A stretch of 64,000 nucleotides of DNA from JALYUA01 sp039931865 (lineage in GTDB: Bacteria > Acidobacteriota > Thermoanaerobaculia > UBA5066 > Gp7-AA6). Positions 16,255-27,828 of the stretch are shown one piece after another (position 1 is the first letter of the stretch; every line of letters starts with the position of its first letter). The stretch lies in contig JBDTRB010000003.1 in assembly GCA_039931865.1 (NCBI GenBank), positions 9,628 through 73,627 of the forward strand, given 5' to 3'. The notes under the pieces were generated by a model. That model saw nothing but the letters and a program-made list of their open reading frames with translations, did not search any database and was not told where the DNA came from. A program made the position numbers and the translations under genes.

Positions 16255-17715
16255 TCAGAAGGTCTGTTTTCTCTGGGATGAGGAAGGAATCCGCAGCTCC
16301 TCGCGGTACTTCGCGACCGTACGGCGTGCGATCTGTATCCCTTCGGCGCGGAGCCGCTGCATGATTCGCGCGTCGGAATGAGGCCGCTTCGCGTCCTCGT
16401 CCGCGATCAGCCGCGAAATCTTGTTCTTGATCGAGACCGACGAAACGTCGTTGCCGGTCGTTGAGTCGATCCCGCTGTGGAAGAAATATTTCATCGGGAA
16501 GAGACCGCGCGGCGTGTGGATGTATTTGTTCGAGACCACGCGGGACACCGTCGACTCGTGCATCCCGATGTCGTTGGCGACGTCGCGCAGAACGAGCGGC
16601 CGGAGGTGCTCGATGCCGTGATCGAGGAAACCGCGCTGGTGTCGGACGATCGAGTCGGCGACTTTGTAGATCGTGCGCTGCCGCTGGTCGAGGCTCTTGA
16701 TCAGCCACACCGCAGACCGCATCTTGTCTTTCAGGTACGTCGCGGCTTCTTCCCCGATGGCGCCGTTCCCTCCGCGCAGCATCTTCCGGTACGAGGAGGA
16801 GATCCGGAGTTTCGGAAGGCCGTCCTCGTTCAGCTGGATGACGTACTCGTCGCCGATCTTCCGCACTGCGACGTCGGGTTCGACATAGATGGTCCGCTCG
16901 TTCGAGTACTTGCGCCCGGGCTTCGGTTCGAGGTTCTTGATGACCTCGACCACCGCCTGGATCTCCGACATTCCAACTCCGAGCGAACGGGCGAGCTGCG
17001 GAAACTGGCGATTTAGAAATTCGCTCCAGTGCTCTGTGATCACCTTGTCGATCAGGGGGTTCTCGATCCCGAGCGCGCGGATCTGAATGCGCAGGCAGTC
17101 TGGCAGGTCAAACGCGCAGATCCCGGGGGGGTCGAAGGCGCGAACCAGGGCGAGCGCGATGTCCACCTGCTCGTCGTTCTCGTAGCCGCCGGCCCGGATC
17201 TCGTCGCGCGTGACGCGCAGGTACCCGTCCTCGTCGATGTTCCCGATCAGATACATCGCGATCTCACGGATTTCAGGCGCGGCGTCCGACATCGAGATTT
17301 GCCAGCTCAGATACTCCTGGAGGCCCGGCGGGCGCGAGAGGATGTTCTCGAGCGGGACCTGCTCGGTCTCTTCGTACTGGCGAGGGTTGTAGGAGCTGTC
17401 GAGGTACTCCTCGAAATAGGAGTCGAAATCGATCTCGTCGAAAGAGTCGCGCTCCTTCTCGGGGGCCACCTCTCCGGGAGCTTCCGTGGCCGGGGCGGGA
17501 CCTTCTTTGGCGGCCGCTTCGACCCGCTCGGCCTCCGCCTCGGCGGCCGCGTCTTCCTGCTCCTCCTCGAGGATCGGGTTCTCGACCATCTCCTGGTTCA
17601 AGACCTCCTCGAGCTCGAGCTTCGACATCTGAAGAAGCTTGATGGCCTGCTGCAGCGACGGCGTCATGACGAGCCGCTGGGACAGGCGAAGGTTCAGTTT
17701 TTGTTCAAGTCCCAT
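16255..17715 (-). CDS. rpoN: RNA polymerase sigma-54 factor
   Basis: Alternative sigma factor needing AAA+ activators, 486 residues. Region I at the N terminus is the glutamine-rich activator-response part (MGLEQKLNLRLSQRLVMTPS, then QQAIKLLQMSKLELEE). An acidic region II (about 48-95) follows, then the core-binding and DNA-binding domains. The RpoN box ARRTVAKYRE (about 463-472), which reads the -24 element, sits near the C terminus. No sigma-54 activator is encoded in the window. It lies between lptB and hpf, the order found widely in diderm bacteria. Confidence 0.96.
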   Translation of the reverse strand: MGLEQKLNLRLSQRLVMTPSLQQAIKLLQMSKLELEEVLNQEMVENPILEEEQEDAAAEAEAERVEAAAKEGPAPATEAPGEVAPEKERDSFDEIDFDSYFEEYLDSSYNPRQYEETEQVPLENILSRPPGLQEYLSWQISMSDAAPEIREIAMYLIGNIDEDGYLRVTRDEIRAGGYENDEQVDIALALVRAFDPPGICAFDLPDCLRIQIRALGIENPLIDKVITEHWSEFLNRQFPQLARSLGVGMSEIQAVVEVIKNLEPKPGRKYSNERTIYVEPDVAVRKIGDEYVIQLNEDGLPKLRISSSYRKMLRGGNGAIGEEAATYLKDKMRSAVWLIKSLDQRQRTIYKVADSIVRHQRGFLDHGIEHLRPLVLRDVANDIGMHESTVSRVVSNKYIHTPRGLFPMKYFFHSGIDSTTGNDVSSVSIKNKISRLIADEDAKRPHSDARIMQRLRAEGIQIARRTVAKYREELRIPSSSQRKQTF

Positions 17716-17789
17716 TCTTCTCGGATCGCCAGCTCGCGTCGGCCGGTCGCGCCGCGCGGGTTGAAAGGCTTCTGTTGAAGTTCATGCGG

Positions 17790-18548
17790 TCAGTTCAGCT
17801 GAAACGCTTCCCCAAGATAGATCTTTTTTACGACGGCGTCGCTCGAGAGAGCAAGTGGCGTGCCCGCTCTCAGAATCTCGCCGCCATGAATTATATAAGC
17901 CCGGTCGACGATGGACAAAGTCTCGCGGACGTTGTGGTCGGTGATCAGAACGCCGATACCGGCGGTCGCCATCCTTCTCGCGATCCCCTGGATCTCGAGG
18001 ACGGCGAGCGGGTCGATTCCGGCAAAAGGCTCGTCCAAGAGCACGAAATGAGGGGAAACGACCAGGCTGCGGGCGATTTCCACCCGGCGGCGCTCGCCTC
18101 CGGACAGGGTGTAGGCCCGGTGCGTCCGCAGAGCGTCGAGCCCGAATTCGGCCAGAAGACGGTCGGCACGTTCCCGCCTTTCCGCATGCGTCAGGTCCAG
18201 GGTCTCCAGAATCGCGAGAAGGTTCTCTTCGACGGTCATTTTGCGGAAGACCGAGGGCTCCTGCGGCAGGTACGAGATCCCGGCCCGCGCCCGGCGGTAC
18301 ATCGGGAGCGACGTCACGTCGCGGCCGGAAAGCCGCACTTCGCCCGCGTCGGGCCGGACCAGGCCGACCACGATCGAAAACGTCGTGGTCTTGCCCGCGC
18401 CATTGGGCCCGAGAAGGCCGACGATCTCGCCAGCGCCGACCTCGAGAGAGACGCCCCGGACCACCGCGCGCCCTCCGTAGGTCTTGATGAGCCCTTCGGC
18501 GGCGAGGAGAGGCCGCGCCGGCTCCCGCTCGTCCTCGGGAGAGCTCAC
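17790..18548 (-). CDS. lptB: LPS export ABC transporter ATPase LptB
   Basis: Cytosolic ATPase powering LPS extraction with LptF and LptG, 252 residues. Walker A is LLGPNGAGKTTTFSIVVGL (about 46-63), the signature is LSGGERRRVEIARSLV, and Walker B/catalytic Glu is HFVLLDEPFAGIDP. The FAGIDP and TDHNVRETL stretches are typical of the LptB/LivF-like group. The start overlaps the stop of the lptC/A fusion gene as ATGA. Its membrane partner is the LptF-LptG fusion at 2.3-4.6 kb. Confidence 0.95.
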   Translation of the reverse strand: MSSPEDEREPARPLLAAEGLIKTYGGRAVVRGVSLEVGAGEIVGLLGPNGAGKTTTFSIVVGLVRPDAGEVRLSGRDVTSLPMYRRARAGISYLPQEPSVFRKMTVEENLLAILETLDLTHAERRERADRLLAEFGLDALRTHRAYTLSGGERRRVEIARSLVVSPHFVLLDEPFAGIDPLAVLEIQGIARRMATAGIGVLITDHNVRETLSIVDRAYIIHGGEILRAGTPLALSSDAVVKKIYLGEAFQLN

Positions 18549-20719
18549 TGGCTGCGGGTCCTGTGGATCGTCTCCGTGCGTCCTCCCTCCGGGGCGGTCA
18601 CTTCGACGCTACCCCCCCGCTTCGCAATCGTCAAGGTCGCGCCGGCCACTCGATTGCCCTCGCGGTCGAGAACGACGGCCGGCGCGCCCTCGAGGACCGT
18701 CCGGCCCTCCAGAGGCCAGTCGGTCGCTTTCGAAGCCCGTCCGCTCCGCCCCTCCGCCGCGTCCCGGAAGGAGACGTCGCCGTTCATCTCCACGCGCTCG
18801 ATGCGGCGGTCCGGGCCGATGTACGCGACGGCCGTGTTCGCCGACGCGTGCCAGGGGCCGCTCGTGACGACGACCGATCCGTCGAACGAGGCGGTCGCCG
18901 GAAGGGCGGCGGCGGTCGCCGCCCCGGCGGGAGCGGCGGACGCCGTCGGGGAGACGGACGGTGCGGCGCCCGGATCGAGCCGCGCGCCGGGGACCTCGCG
19001 ATACACGAGGCGGCGGGCCGTCACCACCGATGGGTGACGGTCGCGCTCGGAAGCGGCTGCGGCCCGCGCGCCGGGTTTGACGGCGCCTGTCGCGGCTGCG
19101 GTGCCTGACGCGCCCGCCGGTGCCGGTGCGCCCGCGGGCTTGCGTGCGTCCGCCGGCGAGAAGACCGTCCGGGTGTTGCCGACCGCGACCAGGCTGCGCT
19201 CCGTGTCGTTCACGGTGATGTCGTTGCCGAAGACGGACGACCCCTCCTGCCAGAGCGTCGCGTTGCCCGACAGGGTCGCGACACGAGTCGCGTCGTCGAA
19301 CGTCATCCGGTCGGCTTTCCCGAACGTCGGGCGGGTGGAGTCGCCCACCGGTGTGGCCAGCCGCCCGCCGCTCTGCCGCGGGACGAGCACCGCGCGCGCT
19401 CCCCCCTCCGCGCGCACGCCCTTGTGCTTCTGGTCGATCTCGATTCGCGCCGCGGAAACGCGGGACCCATCCCCATCGACCGTGGCCGATCGCCCCGGTC
19501 CGCCGGTCAAGACCCAGACGTCGCGGTCCGCGACCTGCACCGCGCGATCGGCGGTGCCGGAGCGGCCTTCGCCGGACATCTTCACCGAGCCGGAGAGCTC
19601 CAGCGTCTGGACTTCTCCCGTCGGGAGCAGGGTCATCGCCGCCTGGTCCGACTCGCCGTGGCTGGCGGCGGTCTCGACCCTGACGGCTCCCTGCGCGCGC
19701 GCGGAGCGAGCCTGCCCTCCCTCGAACGTGACGTCGATCGAGCTCGCGCGCAACTTTCGTCCGGCCGGCACGCCCGGGCCGGGCTGTTCGTCCACCGACG
19801 CCGGGGAGCCCGAGAGCGCGAGCGACCGTACCGAGCCGTCGGGGGCGAACAACAGGCCTCCCCGCTCGCCCGCGTACGACTGCCGTCCGCGCTTTCCGGC
19901 GGCGCCGGGCGACGCGAGCGGGGCGGACTCGATCGTGCCCTGCACGTGACCTTCGGCGCGCGCCCAGTCGAACCCCCGACCCTCCTCCGACGTTTTCAGG
20001 ACGAGTCGATCCGAGGAAATACGATTCCCGCCGGTGGACTGGCCCGACACGTTCCCGGAAAGCTCCACGGTCGCCTCGTCGCGCTTGTAGACGGCCCGAT
20101 CCGCGGCGAGGGCCGACAAGCCTCCCGATCCATCCCCGGTTCCGGAGCCGCGCACCGGACCCTCGAGACGCGCCTCCCGATGCGCGACGTCGTAGATGCC
20201 GGAGCGCGCTTCGAGGACGAAGGTGCCGCGCGTGACGCGCAGGGCTCCCGGCGCGACCAGCTCGCGGGCCGCGGGACGGAACTCGACTTCGGCGGTCTCT
20301 CCGAGCGCTCCGCGTCCGTCGATCCAGCGGACGTTTCCCTTGAGCCGCGCGGCGTTCGTCCGCTGGTCGTAGGTCGCCTTCTCCGAATGCACCGTGACGG
20401 GAGCTCCGGTTTCCGGATACACCGTCAGCGCGACTTTCTCGAGAGCATAGAGGTTCGGCAGCAGTCCGGCGGCCGCACCGAACCCGACCGTGCGCTCAGA
20501 CTGGATGTGGAAGAGCGGCTTGCCGCGGAGCGTCTCCGTGTAGTCGAAGCCCTTGAGAACGGTCGTGGCCTGTCCGGCCTCCTCGGACGGGGGGACCTCC
20601 TGCTTCGAGGGGTGCCCCGCGGCCGGGCGCCGCCCCGGCCGGAACGAGTAGACGAGAAACGCGACGAAGAGCGCGCCGAAGGTCAGCACGGCCGCCTCCA
20701 CGGCCCGGCGCGCGGTCAT
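18545..20719 (-). CDS. LptC-LptA-like fusion, periplasmic LPS transport protein
   Basis: A 724-residue protein in the place normally held by separate lptC (about 190 aa) and lptA (about 180 aa). One N-terminal membrane helix (residues about 8-28, VLTFGALFVAFLVYSF) anchors it, followed by an LptC-like strand region (YTETLRGKPLFHIQSERTV). Many OstA/LptA-type beta segments then extend to the end (for example YDQRTNAARLKGNVRWIDG and ATRVATLSGNATLWQEG). An Ala/Pro-rich break lies at about 560-590. It probably forms a long periplasmic beta-jellyroll bridge. It overlaps lptB by 4 nt. In-frame sequence upstream of the ATG at 20719 runs into recJ and is rejected. The overall family is clear; the exact domain count needs a profile search. 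Confidence 0.85.
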   Translation of the reverse strand: MTARRAVEAAVLTFGALFVAFLVYSFRPGRRPAAGHPSKQEVPPSEEAGQATTVLKGFDYTETLRGKPLFHIQSERTVGFGAAAGLLPNLYALEKVALTVYPETGAPVTVHSEKATYDQRTNAARLKGNVRWIDGRGALGETAEVEFRPAARELVAPGALRVTRGTFVLEARSGIYDVAHREARLEGPVRGSGTGDGSGGLSALAADRAVYKRDEATVELSGNVSGQSTGGNRISSDRLVLKTSEEGRGFDWARAEGHVQGTIESAPLASPGAAGKRGRQSYAGERGGLLFAPDGSVRSLALSGSPASVDEQPGPGVPAGRKLRASSIDVTFEGGQARSARAQGAVRVETAASHGESDQAAMTLLPTGEVQTLELSGSVKMSGEGRSGTADRAVQVADRDVWVLTGGPGRSATVDGDGSRVSAARIEIDQKHKGVRAEGGARAVLVPRQSGGRLATPVGDSTRPTFGKADRMTFDDATRVATLSGNATLWQEGSSVFGNDITVNDTERSLVAVGNTRTVFSPADARKPAGAPAPAGASGTAAATGAVKPGARAAAASERDRHPSVVTARRLVYREVPGARLDPGAAPSVSPTASAAPAGAATAAALPATASFDGSVVVTSGPWHASANTAVAYIGPDRRIERVEMNGDVSFRDAAEGRSGRASKATDWPLEGRTVLEGAPAVVLDREGNRVAGATLTIAKRGGSVEVTAPEGGRTETIHRTRSQ

Positions 20720-20795
20720 CGATCGAGCGCGTCGCCCGCACGGACTTCTGGACGTCCGACGTCGACGTCCCGCTGGCGGAGGCCGTCCTGTTCCG

Positions 20796-22547
<1,752 letters not shown>

Positions 22548-22619
22548 ACGCTCAGTGTCGTCGGAGGATGCGACAAACGACGTCCGGGCGCTGGCCGATT
22601 TTCGCCCGGGCGCTCCCTC

Positions 22620-23585
22620 TCACGCGCCGCCGGGGATCGTCTCGAACCGCCCGAGCGCCCGGAATTTGCGGTAGCGCGCCTCTCCTCGGTCCGCCGGGGT
22701 CTGCGAGAGAAGCGGCCTCAGGTGCCGTTCTATCGCCTCCCCGACGGCCGCGGTGGCGCCGGACGGGTCGGAGTGCGCGCCGCCGGGCGGCTCGGGAATG
22801 ATCTCGTCCACAACGTCGAGCGCCTTCAGGTCGGCCGCGGTCAGCTTGAGCGCCTCCGCCGCGTCCTTCTTTCGCGCGGCGTCTTTCCACAGGATGGCGG
22901 CACACCCTTCGGGCGAGATGACGGAGTACACGGAGTGCTCGAGCATCAGGACCCGGTCGCCGATACCGAGCGCCAGCGCGCCGCCGGACCCCCCCTCTCC
23001 CGTGATCGTGACGATGATCGGGACCTTCAGGGAAGCCATCACGCGAAGGTTCACGGCGATCGCTTCGGCCTGACCGCGCTCTTCGGCGTCGATGCCGGGG
23101 TAGGCACCGGTCGTGTCGACGAACGAGAGCACGGGCCGCCCGAACTTTTCGGCGAGCTGCATCACGCGGAGGGCCTTACGGAACCCCTCGGGTCGAGGCA
23201 TTCCGAAATTGCGCCGGATCTTCTCTTTGGTGTCACGCCCCTTCTGGTGTCCGACGACCGCGACCGGAACCCCCCGGAAGGACGCGAGGCCCGCGACGAC
23301 GGCGGCATCGTCGGAGAATTTGCGGTCTCCGTGCAGCTCGACAAAGTCCGTGGTGAGCGCGACCACGTAGTCGAGCGCATAGGGGCGAGCGGGATGCCGG
23401 GCGACCACCGTCTTCTGCCAGGCCGAGAGCCCGGCGTAGATTTCGCGGGTGAGCCGGTCCAGCTTTTCCTGCAGCTTCTCGATCTCGCGCCGGTGCGCCG
23501 CATCGTCCGGGAGAGCCGAGAGGTCCTCGATCCGCTGACGAAGCTTCGTCAACGGCTCTTCGAAGCTCGACTCTTCGGAATTCAT
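22620..23585 (-). CDS. accA: Acetyl-CoA carboxylase carboxyltransferase subunit alpha
   Basis: Alpha subunit of the carboxyltransferase that transfers CO2 from biotin to acetyl-CoA, the first step of fatty acid synthesis; 321 residues. Typical features are the N-terminal helical part (EEPLTKLRQRIEDLSALPDD), HPARPYALDYV, FVELHGDRKFSDDAAVVAGL, FVDTTGAYPGIDAEERGQAE and the oxyanion-hole region TGEGGSGGALALGIGDRVLM. The beta subunit accD is not in the window. The ATG at 23585 gives the standard N terminus; an upstream in-frame extension is low complexity. Confidence 0.96.
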   Translation of the reverse strand: MNSEESSFEEPLTKLRQRIEDLSALPDDAAHRREIEKLQEKLDRLTREIYAGLSAWQKTVVARHPARPYALDYVVALTTDFVELHGDRKFSDDAAVVAGLASFRGVPVAVVGHQKGRDTKEKIRRNFGMPRPEGFRKALRVMQLAEKFGRPVLSFVDTTGAYPGIDAEERGQAEAIAVNLRVMASLKVPIIVTITGEGGSGGALALGIGDRVLMLEHSVYSVISPEGCAAILWKDAARKKDAAEALKLTAADLKALDVVDEIIPEPPGGAHSDPSGATAAVGEAIERHLRPLLSQTPADRGEARYRKFRALGRFETIPGGA

Positions 23586-23728
23586 GGACTTTGATTCTAC
23601 CGTCGCATCCGCGCCGGTGGTGAGGGCGCGCCAGCTGGCTCCCGAGTTCGGGGAGAGGGATGGGCGCGGGGCGGCAGTCAGGGATGAGCCCAGGCGGCTC
23701 CGTGCCGGCCTGGTCTTGAGCGCTTCCG

Positions 23729-25183
23729 CTACAGGAGCCATTCGATCGGGAGCCACGACAGGACTCGAACGGCCAGGAGCCTCCCCGGACTGACGCCTGG
23801 CTCCTTTCTATGAACCGTCTCCCCTTCTGACGTCCGCTCGACCCATTCGAGGGATCCGGAGCCGGCGAGCCGCACCTCGTAGGCTCGCGCGAGCACCGGG
23901 CCGGCGAATGCTTCGGTCATCGCTTGCGCGAGGGCCGGGCTGTCGATGACGAAGCCGAGCTCCGTATTCAGCTTTGCCGACCGCGGGTCGAAGTTGAAAG
24001 AACCGATGAAGACTCTCGCGCGGTCGACTGAAAACGTCTTCGCGTGGAGGCTCGAGCCCGAGCTGCCTGTCAGGCCGCGGTCCTTTCCGGACGGGACCGG
24101 AGAGGCGCGCTTCATCTCGAACAATGTGACGCCGCACTCGAGGAGTGGCTTGCGCCTCTTCGCGTATCCGGCGTGGACCGCGACGACGTCGGTCGCCTCC
24201 AGGGAATTCGTCAGCACCGTGATCTTCACGCCGTCGCGGGCGAGAGCGGCGAACGTCTCGATCCCCTGCGCGCCGGGGACGAAGTATGGAGATATGAGCT
24301 GAAGCTCCGTCTTCGGGGCGTCGAGAATCCTGGTCAACCGGCCCCAGAGATGCTCCTTCTCCGGCGCACGCCCGAGGCCTTTCGCGGGGTCGTCGCTGAC
24401 CATTCGGGTGATCGCCCAGTCGAAGTTCAGCTCGCGGGCGAGAAGGTCTCGCACGAAAGGCGAGGCGGCGACCGCCCGGGAATACTCCTCAGCGGCCTTC
24501 TCCCCTTCGGCCCGCGATGCGGCGGCGGTCACCTCCGCCCGGGACGCGTCGCTGACGGGAGCGAGGACCGTTTCGGCCGGGCAGGCGGAGCCGCTCTTCC
24601 AGTAGCGGTCGAAATCGAGCGAGACGTCGGCGACGACGGGTCCGACGGCGAGCACGTCGAGGTCCACGAACAGGACGTCGTGCGCCGCTTCGAAGTATTC
24701 GTCTCCGACGTTACGCCCGCCGATGATCGTGACCTGACCGTCCGCAATGAACGACTTGTTGTGCATGCGGCGGTTCAGGCGTGAAAAGTCCGCGAAGTAG
24801 TCGATCAGCCTCCATCGCCTGTGGAAGAACGGGTTGAAAAGCCGCACTTCGATCTTCGGGTGTGCGGAGAGTGTCGCAATCGTGGCGTCGAGACCGGTGG
24901 AGTTGTTGTCGTCGAGCAGAAGTCGGACCCGGACGCCCCGGTCCGCGGCCCTGCGGGCGGCGCGAAACAGGAGCGTTCCGGACATGTCGTCGTGCCAGAT
25001 GTAGTACTGGAGGTCGAGCGTGCGCTCGGCCGCGTCGGCGAGCAGCGCGCGGGCGGCAAAAGCGTCGCGGCCCTCCCGCAGCGGAAAAATCCCGGAGAGG
25101 CCGGGGTGCGAATCCACGAGCGGGCGGACCGCCTTCGAGAGTCGGGTCTCTTCCGCGCCCTCTTGCGTCGCCGCCGCGCACAT
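23729..25183 (-). CDS. clsC: Phospholipase D family protein, cardiolipin synthase C type
   Basis: 484 residues with two HKD catalytic motifs: MHNKSFIADGQ (about 139-149) and LHAKTFSVDRARVFIGSFNF (about 385-404). The opening HPGLSGIFPLREGRDAFAAR and the stretch LLLDDNNSTGLDATIATL match ClsC (YmdC), which makes cardiolipin from phosphatidylglycerol and phosphatidylethanolamine with a partner protein. No ymdB-like partner is adjacent. A possible ribosome-binding site (GGAGCAAGAG) precedes the ATG. Substrate is inferred by similarity only. Confidence 0.82.
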   Translation of the reverse strand: MCAAATQEGAEETRLSKAVRPLVDSHPGLSGIFPLREGRDAFAARALLADAAERTLDLQYYIWHDDMSGTLLFRAARRAADRGVRVRLLLDDNNSTGLDATIATLSAHPKIEVRLFNPFFHRRWRLIDYFADFSRLNRRMHNKSFIADGQVTIIGGRNVGDEYFEAAHDVLFVDLDVLAVGPVVADVSLDFDRYWKSGSACPAETVLAPVSDASRAEVTAAASRAEGEKAAEEYSRAVAASPFVRDLLARELNFDWAITRMVSDDPAKGLGRAPEKEHLWGRLTRILDAPKTELQLISPYFVPGAQGIETFAALARDGVKITVLTNSLEATDVVAVHAGYAKRRKPLLECGVTLFEMKRASPVPSGKDRGLTGSSGSSLHAKTFSVDRARVFIGSFNFDPRSAKLNTELGFVIDSPALAQAMTEAFAGPVLARAYEVRLAGSGSLEWVERTSEGETVHRKEPGVSPGRLLAVRVLSWLPIEWLL

Positions 25184-25327
25184 CTCTTGCTCCGTGGAAA
25201 GAAGAGAGAAACCGCCTCATCCCCCATGGCACTCGGCAGCCGGGATCATTATCCCCGCCGCGAATCGGGCGTGGTCTGCGGCGAGGCAAAGAAGGACTGC
25301 CCACCCGCGGGCGCCTTCAGCCCGATC

Positions 25328-25349
25328 CTCTCCCCGAGCAGAGGGAGAG
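25328..25349. repeat. CTCTCCC...GGGAGAG intergenic palindrome
   Basis: 7-bp arms (25328-25334 and 25343-25349) around an 8-nt loop, in the gap between the priA stop and the clsC-like start. It shares its core with the other CCCTCTCCC-type palindromes in this window. There is no T-run, so it is not a standard terminator. Confidence 0.45.
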
Positions 25350-25372
25350 CGAGAGCAAAAGGAAGGAGTTCG

Positions 25373-27772
25373 TCACATCAAGTCCTGCGGGTCGACATCC
25401 GCGGCTACCTGCACTCCGGAAGGGGGCCGCTCGGGGATGCAGGATTCCAGTATGGTCAGGATCGTCCGACGGTCCGGCGCCCGGAGCAGGACCTGGTATC
25501 GCCACTTTCCCTGGAGACGCTCGAGGGGCGCTGGGGCAGGTCCGGAAAGCCGGAGACCGGGAGCCCCTTCTGCGGCTGCCGCGATCGAGGACGCCGTCTC
25601 TCTCGCGCGCTCGCGGTCCGGCGACGAAACGAGCACCGCAGCCAGCTCGCAGAATGGGGGATAAAAAAAGGAGCGGCGGAAGACGAGCTCGTCCGCGCAG
25701 AAGCCGTCGACGTCGTGCTCGGCGGCCCGCCGGATCGCGGGGTGCTGCGGATGGAAGGTCTGGACGTGAACCGTCCCGGGCGAGTCGCCGCGGCCCGCAC
25801 GGCCCGCGACCTGCGCGACGAGCTGGAAGGTCTTTTCGGCGGATCGGAAGTCCGGAAAATTCAGAAGCGTGTCGGCGGAAAGCACGCCGACCGCCGTCAC
25901 GTTCGGGAAGTCGTGTCCCTTCGCGACCATCTGCGTCCCGATGAGACAGGCCACGCGGCCGGCGAGCACGTCCTCGACGACCGCGCCGGCTCCCCTCTTC
26001 CTCGAGCTGTCCCGGTCGAGGACCGCGTACGGCACGCCCGGAAAGAGCTCGGCGAATCGGTCTCCCACGCGCTCGGTGCCGAACCCGATCGCCTCGAGAA
26101 GCGCGCCGGAGCATTCCGGGCAGCGAAGCGGCCTCGCGAGGCGCTCTCCGCAGTAGTGGCAGACGAGACGCTGCCCGCGTTCGTGGACCGTACGGGCGAC
26201 GCTGCAGTTCGTGCATCGGAAGTCGTGACCGCATTCCCGGCAAAGGAGAAACGGCGCGTAACCGCGGCGCGGCTGAAGAAGGATCGCCTGCTCGCCGCGC
26301 GCGAAGGTCTCGCGCAGCCGTTCGACGAGCGGCCGGGAAAAAAGCGGAATTCCCTTTTCGTCCGGGCGGGGAATCTCGCGGCGCAGGTCGACGATCGACA
26401 CCCTCGGCAGCGGCTTTGCCTCGACTCGCTCGGTCAGGAGAAGGCGGGCGACGCGGCCCTGGCGGGACGCATGGTAAGCCTCGATCGACGGGGTCGCCGT
26501 GCCGAACAACAGTGCGGCTCCGGCGGTCCGCGCCCGGAGCGCGGCGACTTCACGCGCGTCGTACCGGGGTGACTCGCGCTGCTTGTAGGAAGAGTCGTGC
26601 TCCTCGTCCACCACGATCACACCGGGGTCCGCGACGGGGGCGAAGATCGCGGACCTCGGCCCGATCACCGCGCGGGCGTCTCCGCGGCGGACGCGATCCC
26701 AGGCCAGACCGCGGTCGCGCTCGGAAAGCGCGGAGTGCAGCAGAGCGGCGCGGTCACCGAACTTCCTCGTGAGCTCGCGCGCGAAGACCGGCGTGAGCGC
26801 GATCTCCGGAACCAGCCAGATCGCGCCTCGGCCGGCGCCGAGCGCTTCGCCGATCGCGCGCAGGTACACCTCCGTCTTCCCGCTCCCCGTGACGCCCTGG
26901 AGCAGTGCCGGGAAATACCGCTTTTCCCGGATGGCCGCCGTGAGAGCGGAAACCGCCACGTCCTGTTCCGCTGTGAGCCGGAAGACCGTACGGGCGGCGA
27001 GCGCCGGCGCCGCTTCGTCGCGCAGCGGCTGTTCGAACGAGCGCACGAGCCCGGAAACCGAGAGCGTGCGCAGGACGTCCGGGCCGGCGCCCGTGGCGAG
27101 GCGCACCTCGGCCGCGGTGGCCGGCCGCCCTAGCGCCGCGAGCCACGACAGGACCTGTTCGCCGCGGGCGCTGCGCTTGACGGGCTCCGCGGGCCCCACG
27201 GCGGGAAGGTACGCGGTCACCGTGCGTGCGCGTCGGTCGCGGAAGGAGGAAACCGCCCGCACCCACCCGCGTTCTTCCAGCGACCGCAGGGCTTCCGCGG
27301 CTCCCTTCGGAAGGTCCACCGCCCGGATGGGCTCTCCGACCGCCAGCGCCTCCAGGACCGCGGCCTCGGCGGCCTCGGCGGCAGACCCGCGCCCGACCGC
27401 TCCCTTTTCCGTGATGCGGTACCGAAGCGCGCCGGGCGCCGGCAGCCGCGCGGGCAGCGCGCTCTTCAGCACCTCGCCGGTCGATGCGAAGAAACGCTGA
27501 GCCGTACGGCGGGCGAGCTCCAGGAGCTCCCCCGGGCAAACCGGTTCGAGGTCCAGGACCTCGAGAATCTCGCGCAGGCCGGCGGCGCTCTGGCCGGCGG
27601 AGGACACGACGACCCCGGTGAGAGCTCGTTGTCCGAACGGGACGCGCACTCGCGTGCCGGGCGCCGGCGCTTCGATGCCGGAAGGGACGAGATACGAGAA
27701 CTCGCGCCGGAGCGGCAGCGGAAGCGCGACCGAGATGATCGGGCGCGGTTGCGGTTGCGGTGTGTCGGTCAA
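25373..27772 (-). CDS. priA: Primosomal protein N' (replication restart helicase PriA)
   Basis: DEAH-type 3'-5' helicase that reloads DnaB at stalled forks, 799 residues. An N-terminal 3'BD domain (about 1-110) is followed by a winged-helix part and the helicase core with Walker A QGVTGSGKTEVYLRAIGEAL and Walker B VIVVDEEHDSSYKQ. The zinc-binding cysteines appear in FLLCRECGHDFRCTNCS and LVCHYCGERLARPLRCPEC. Helicase motifs V/VI (IGTQMVAKGHDFPNVTAVGV, then QVAGRAGRGD) follow. The middle of the N-terminal half is Ala/Arg-rich and less conserved. It stands alone on the minus strand. Confidence 0.95.
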   Translation of the reverse strand: MTDTPQPQPRPIISVALPLPLRREFSYLVPSGIEAPAPGTRVRVPFGQRALTGVVVSSAGQSAAGLREILEVLDLEPVCPGELLELARRTAQRFFASTGEVLKSALPARLPAPGALRYRITEKGAVGRGSAAEAAEAAVLEALAVGEPIRAVDLPKGAAEALRSLEERGWVRAVSSFRDRRARTVTAYLPAVGPAEPVKRSARGEQVLSWLAALGRPATAAEVRLATGAGPDVLRTLSVSGLVRSFEQPLRDEAAPALAARTVFRLTAEQDVAVSALTAAIREKRYFPALLQGVTGSGKTEVYLRAIGEALGAGRGAIWLVPEIALTPVFARELTRKFGDRAALLHSALSERDRGLAWDRVRRGDARAVIGPRSAIFAPVADPGVIVVDEEHDSSYKQRESPRYDAREVAALRARTAGAALLFGTATPSIEAYHASRQGRVARLLLTERVEAKPLPRVSIVDLRREIPRPDEKGIPLFSRPLVERLRETFARGEQAILLQPRRGYAPFLLCRECGHDFRCTNCSVARTVHERGQRLVCHYCGERLARPLRCPECSGALLEAIGFGTERVGDRFAELFPGVPYAVLDRDSSRKRGAGAVVEDVLAGRVACLIGTQMVAKGHDFPNVTAVGVLSADTLLNFPDFRSAEKTFQLVAQVAGRAGRGDSPGTVHVQTFHPQHPAIRRAAEHDVDGFCADELVFRRSFFYPPFCELAAVLVSSPDRERARETASSIAAAAEGAPGLRLSGPAPAPLERLQGKWRYQVLLRAPDRRTILTILESCIPERPPSGVQVAADVDPQDLM

Positions 27773-27828
27773 CGCGCGGGACGCCGCGCGGGGCGCGCGG
27801 ACCGGGGAGACTCGGCCACGTGTCCCGG

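Noticed and set aside
23745..23815. Second T-loop-like sequence (CGTTCGAGTCC on the minus strand)
   Set aside because: It lies inside the well-supported clsC-like gene and has no pairing arms.
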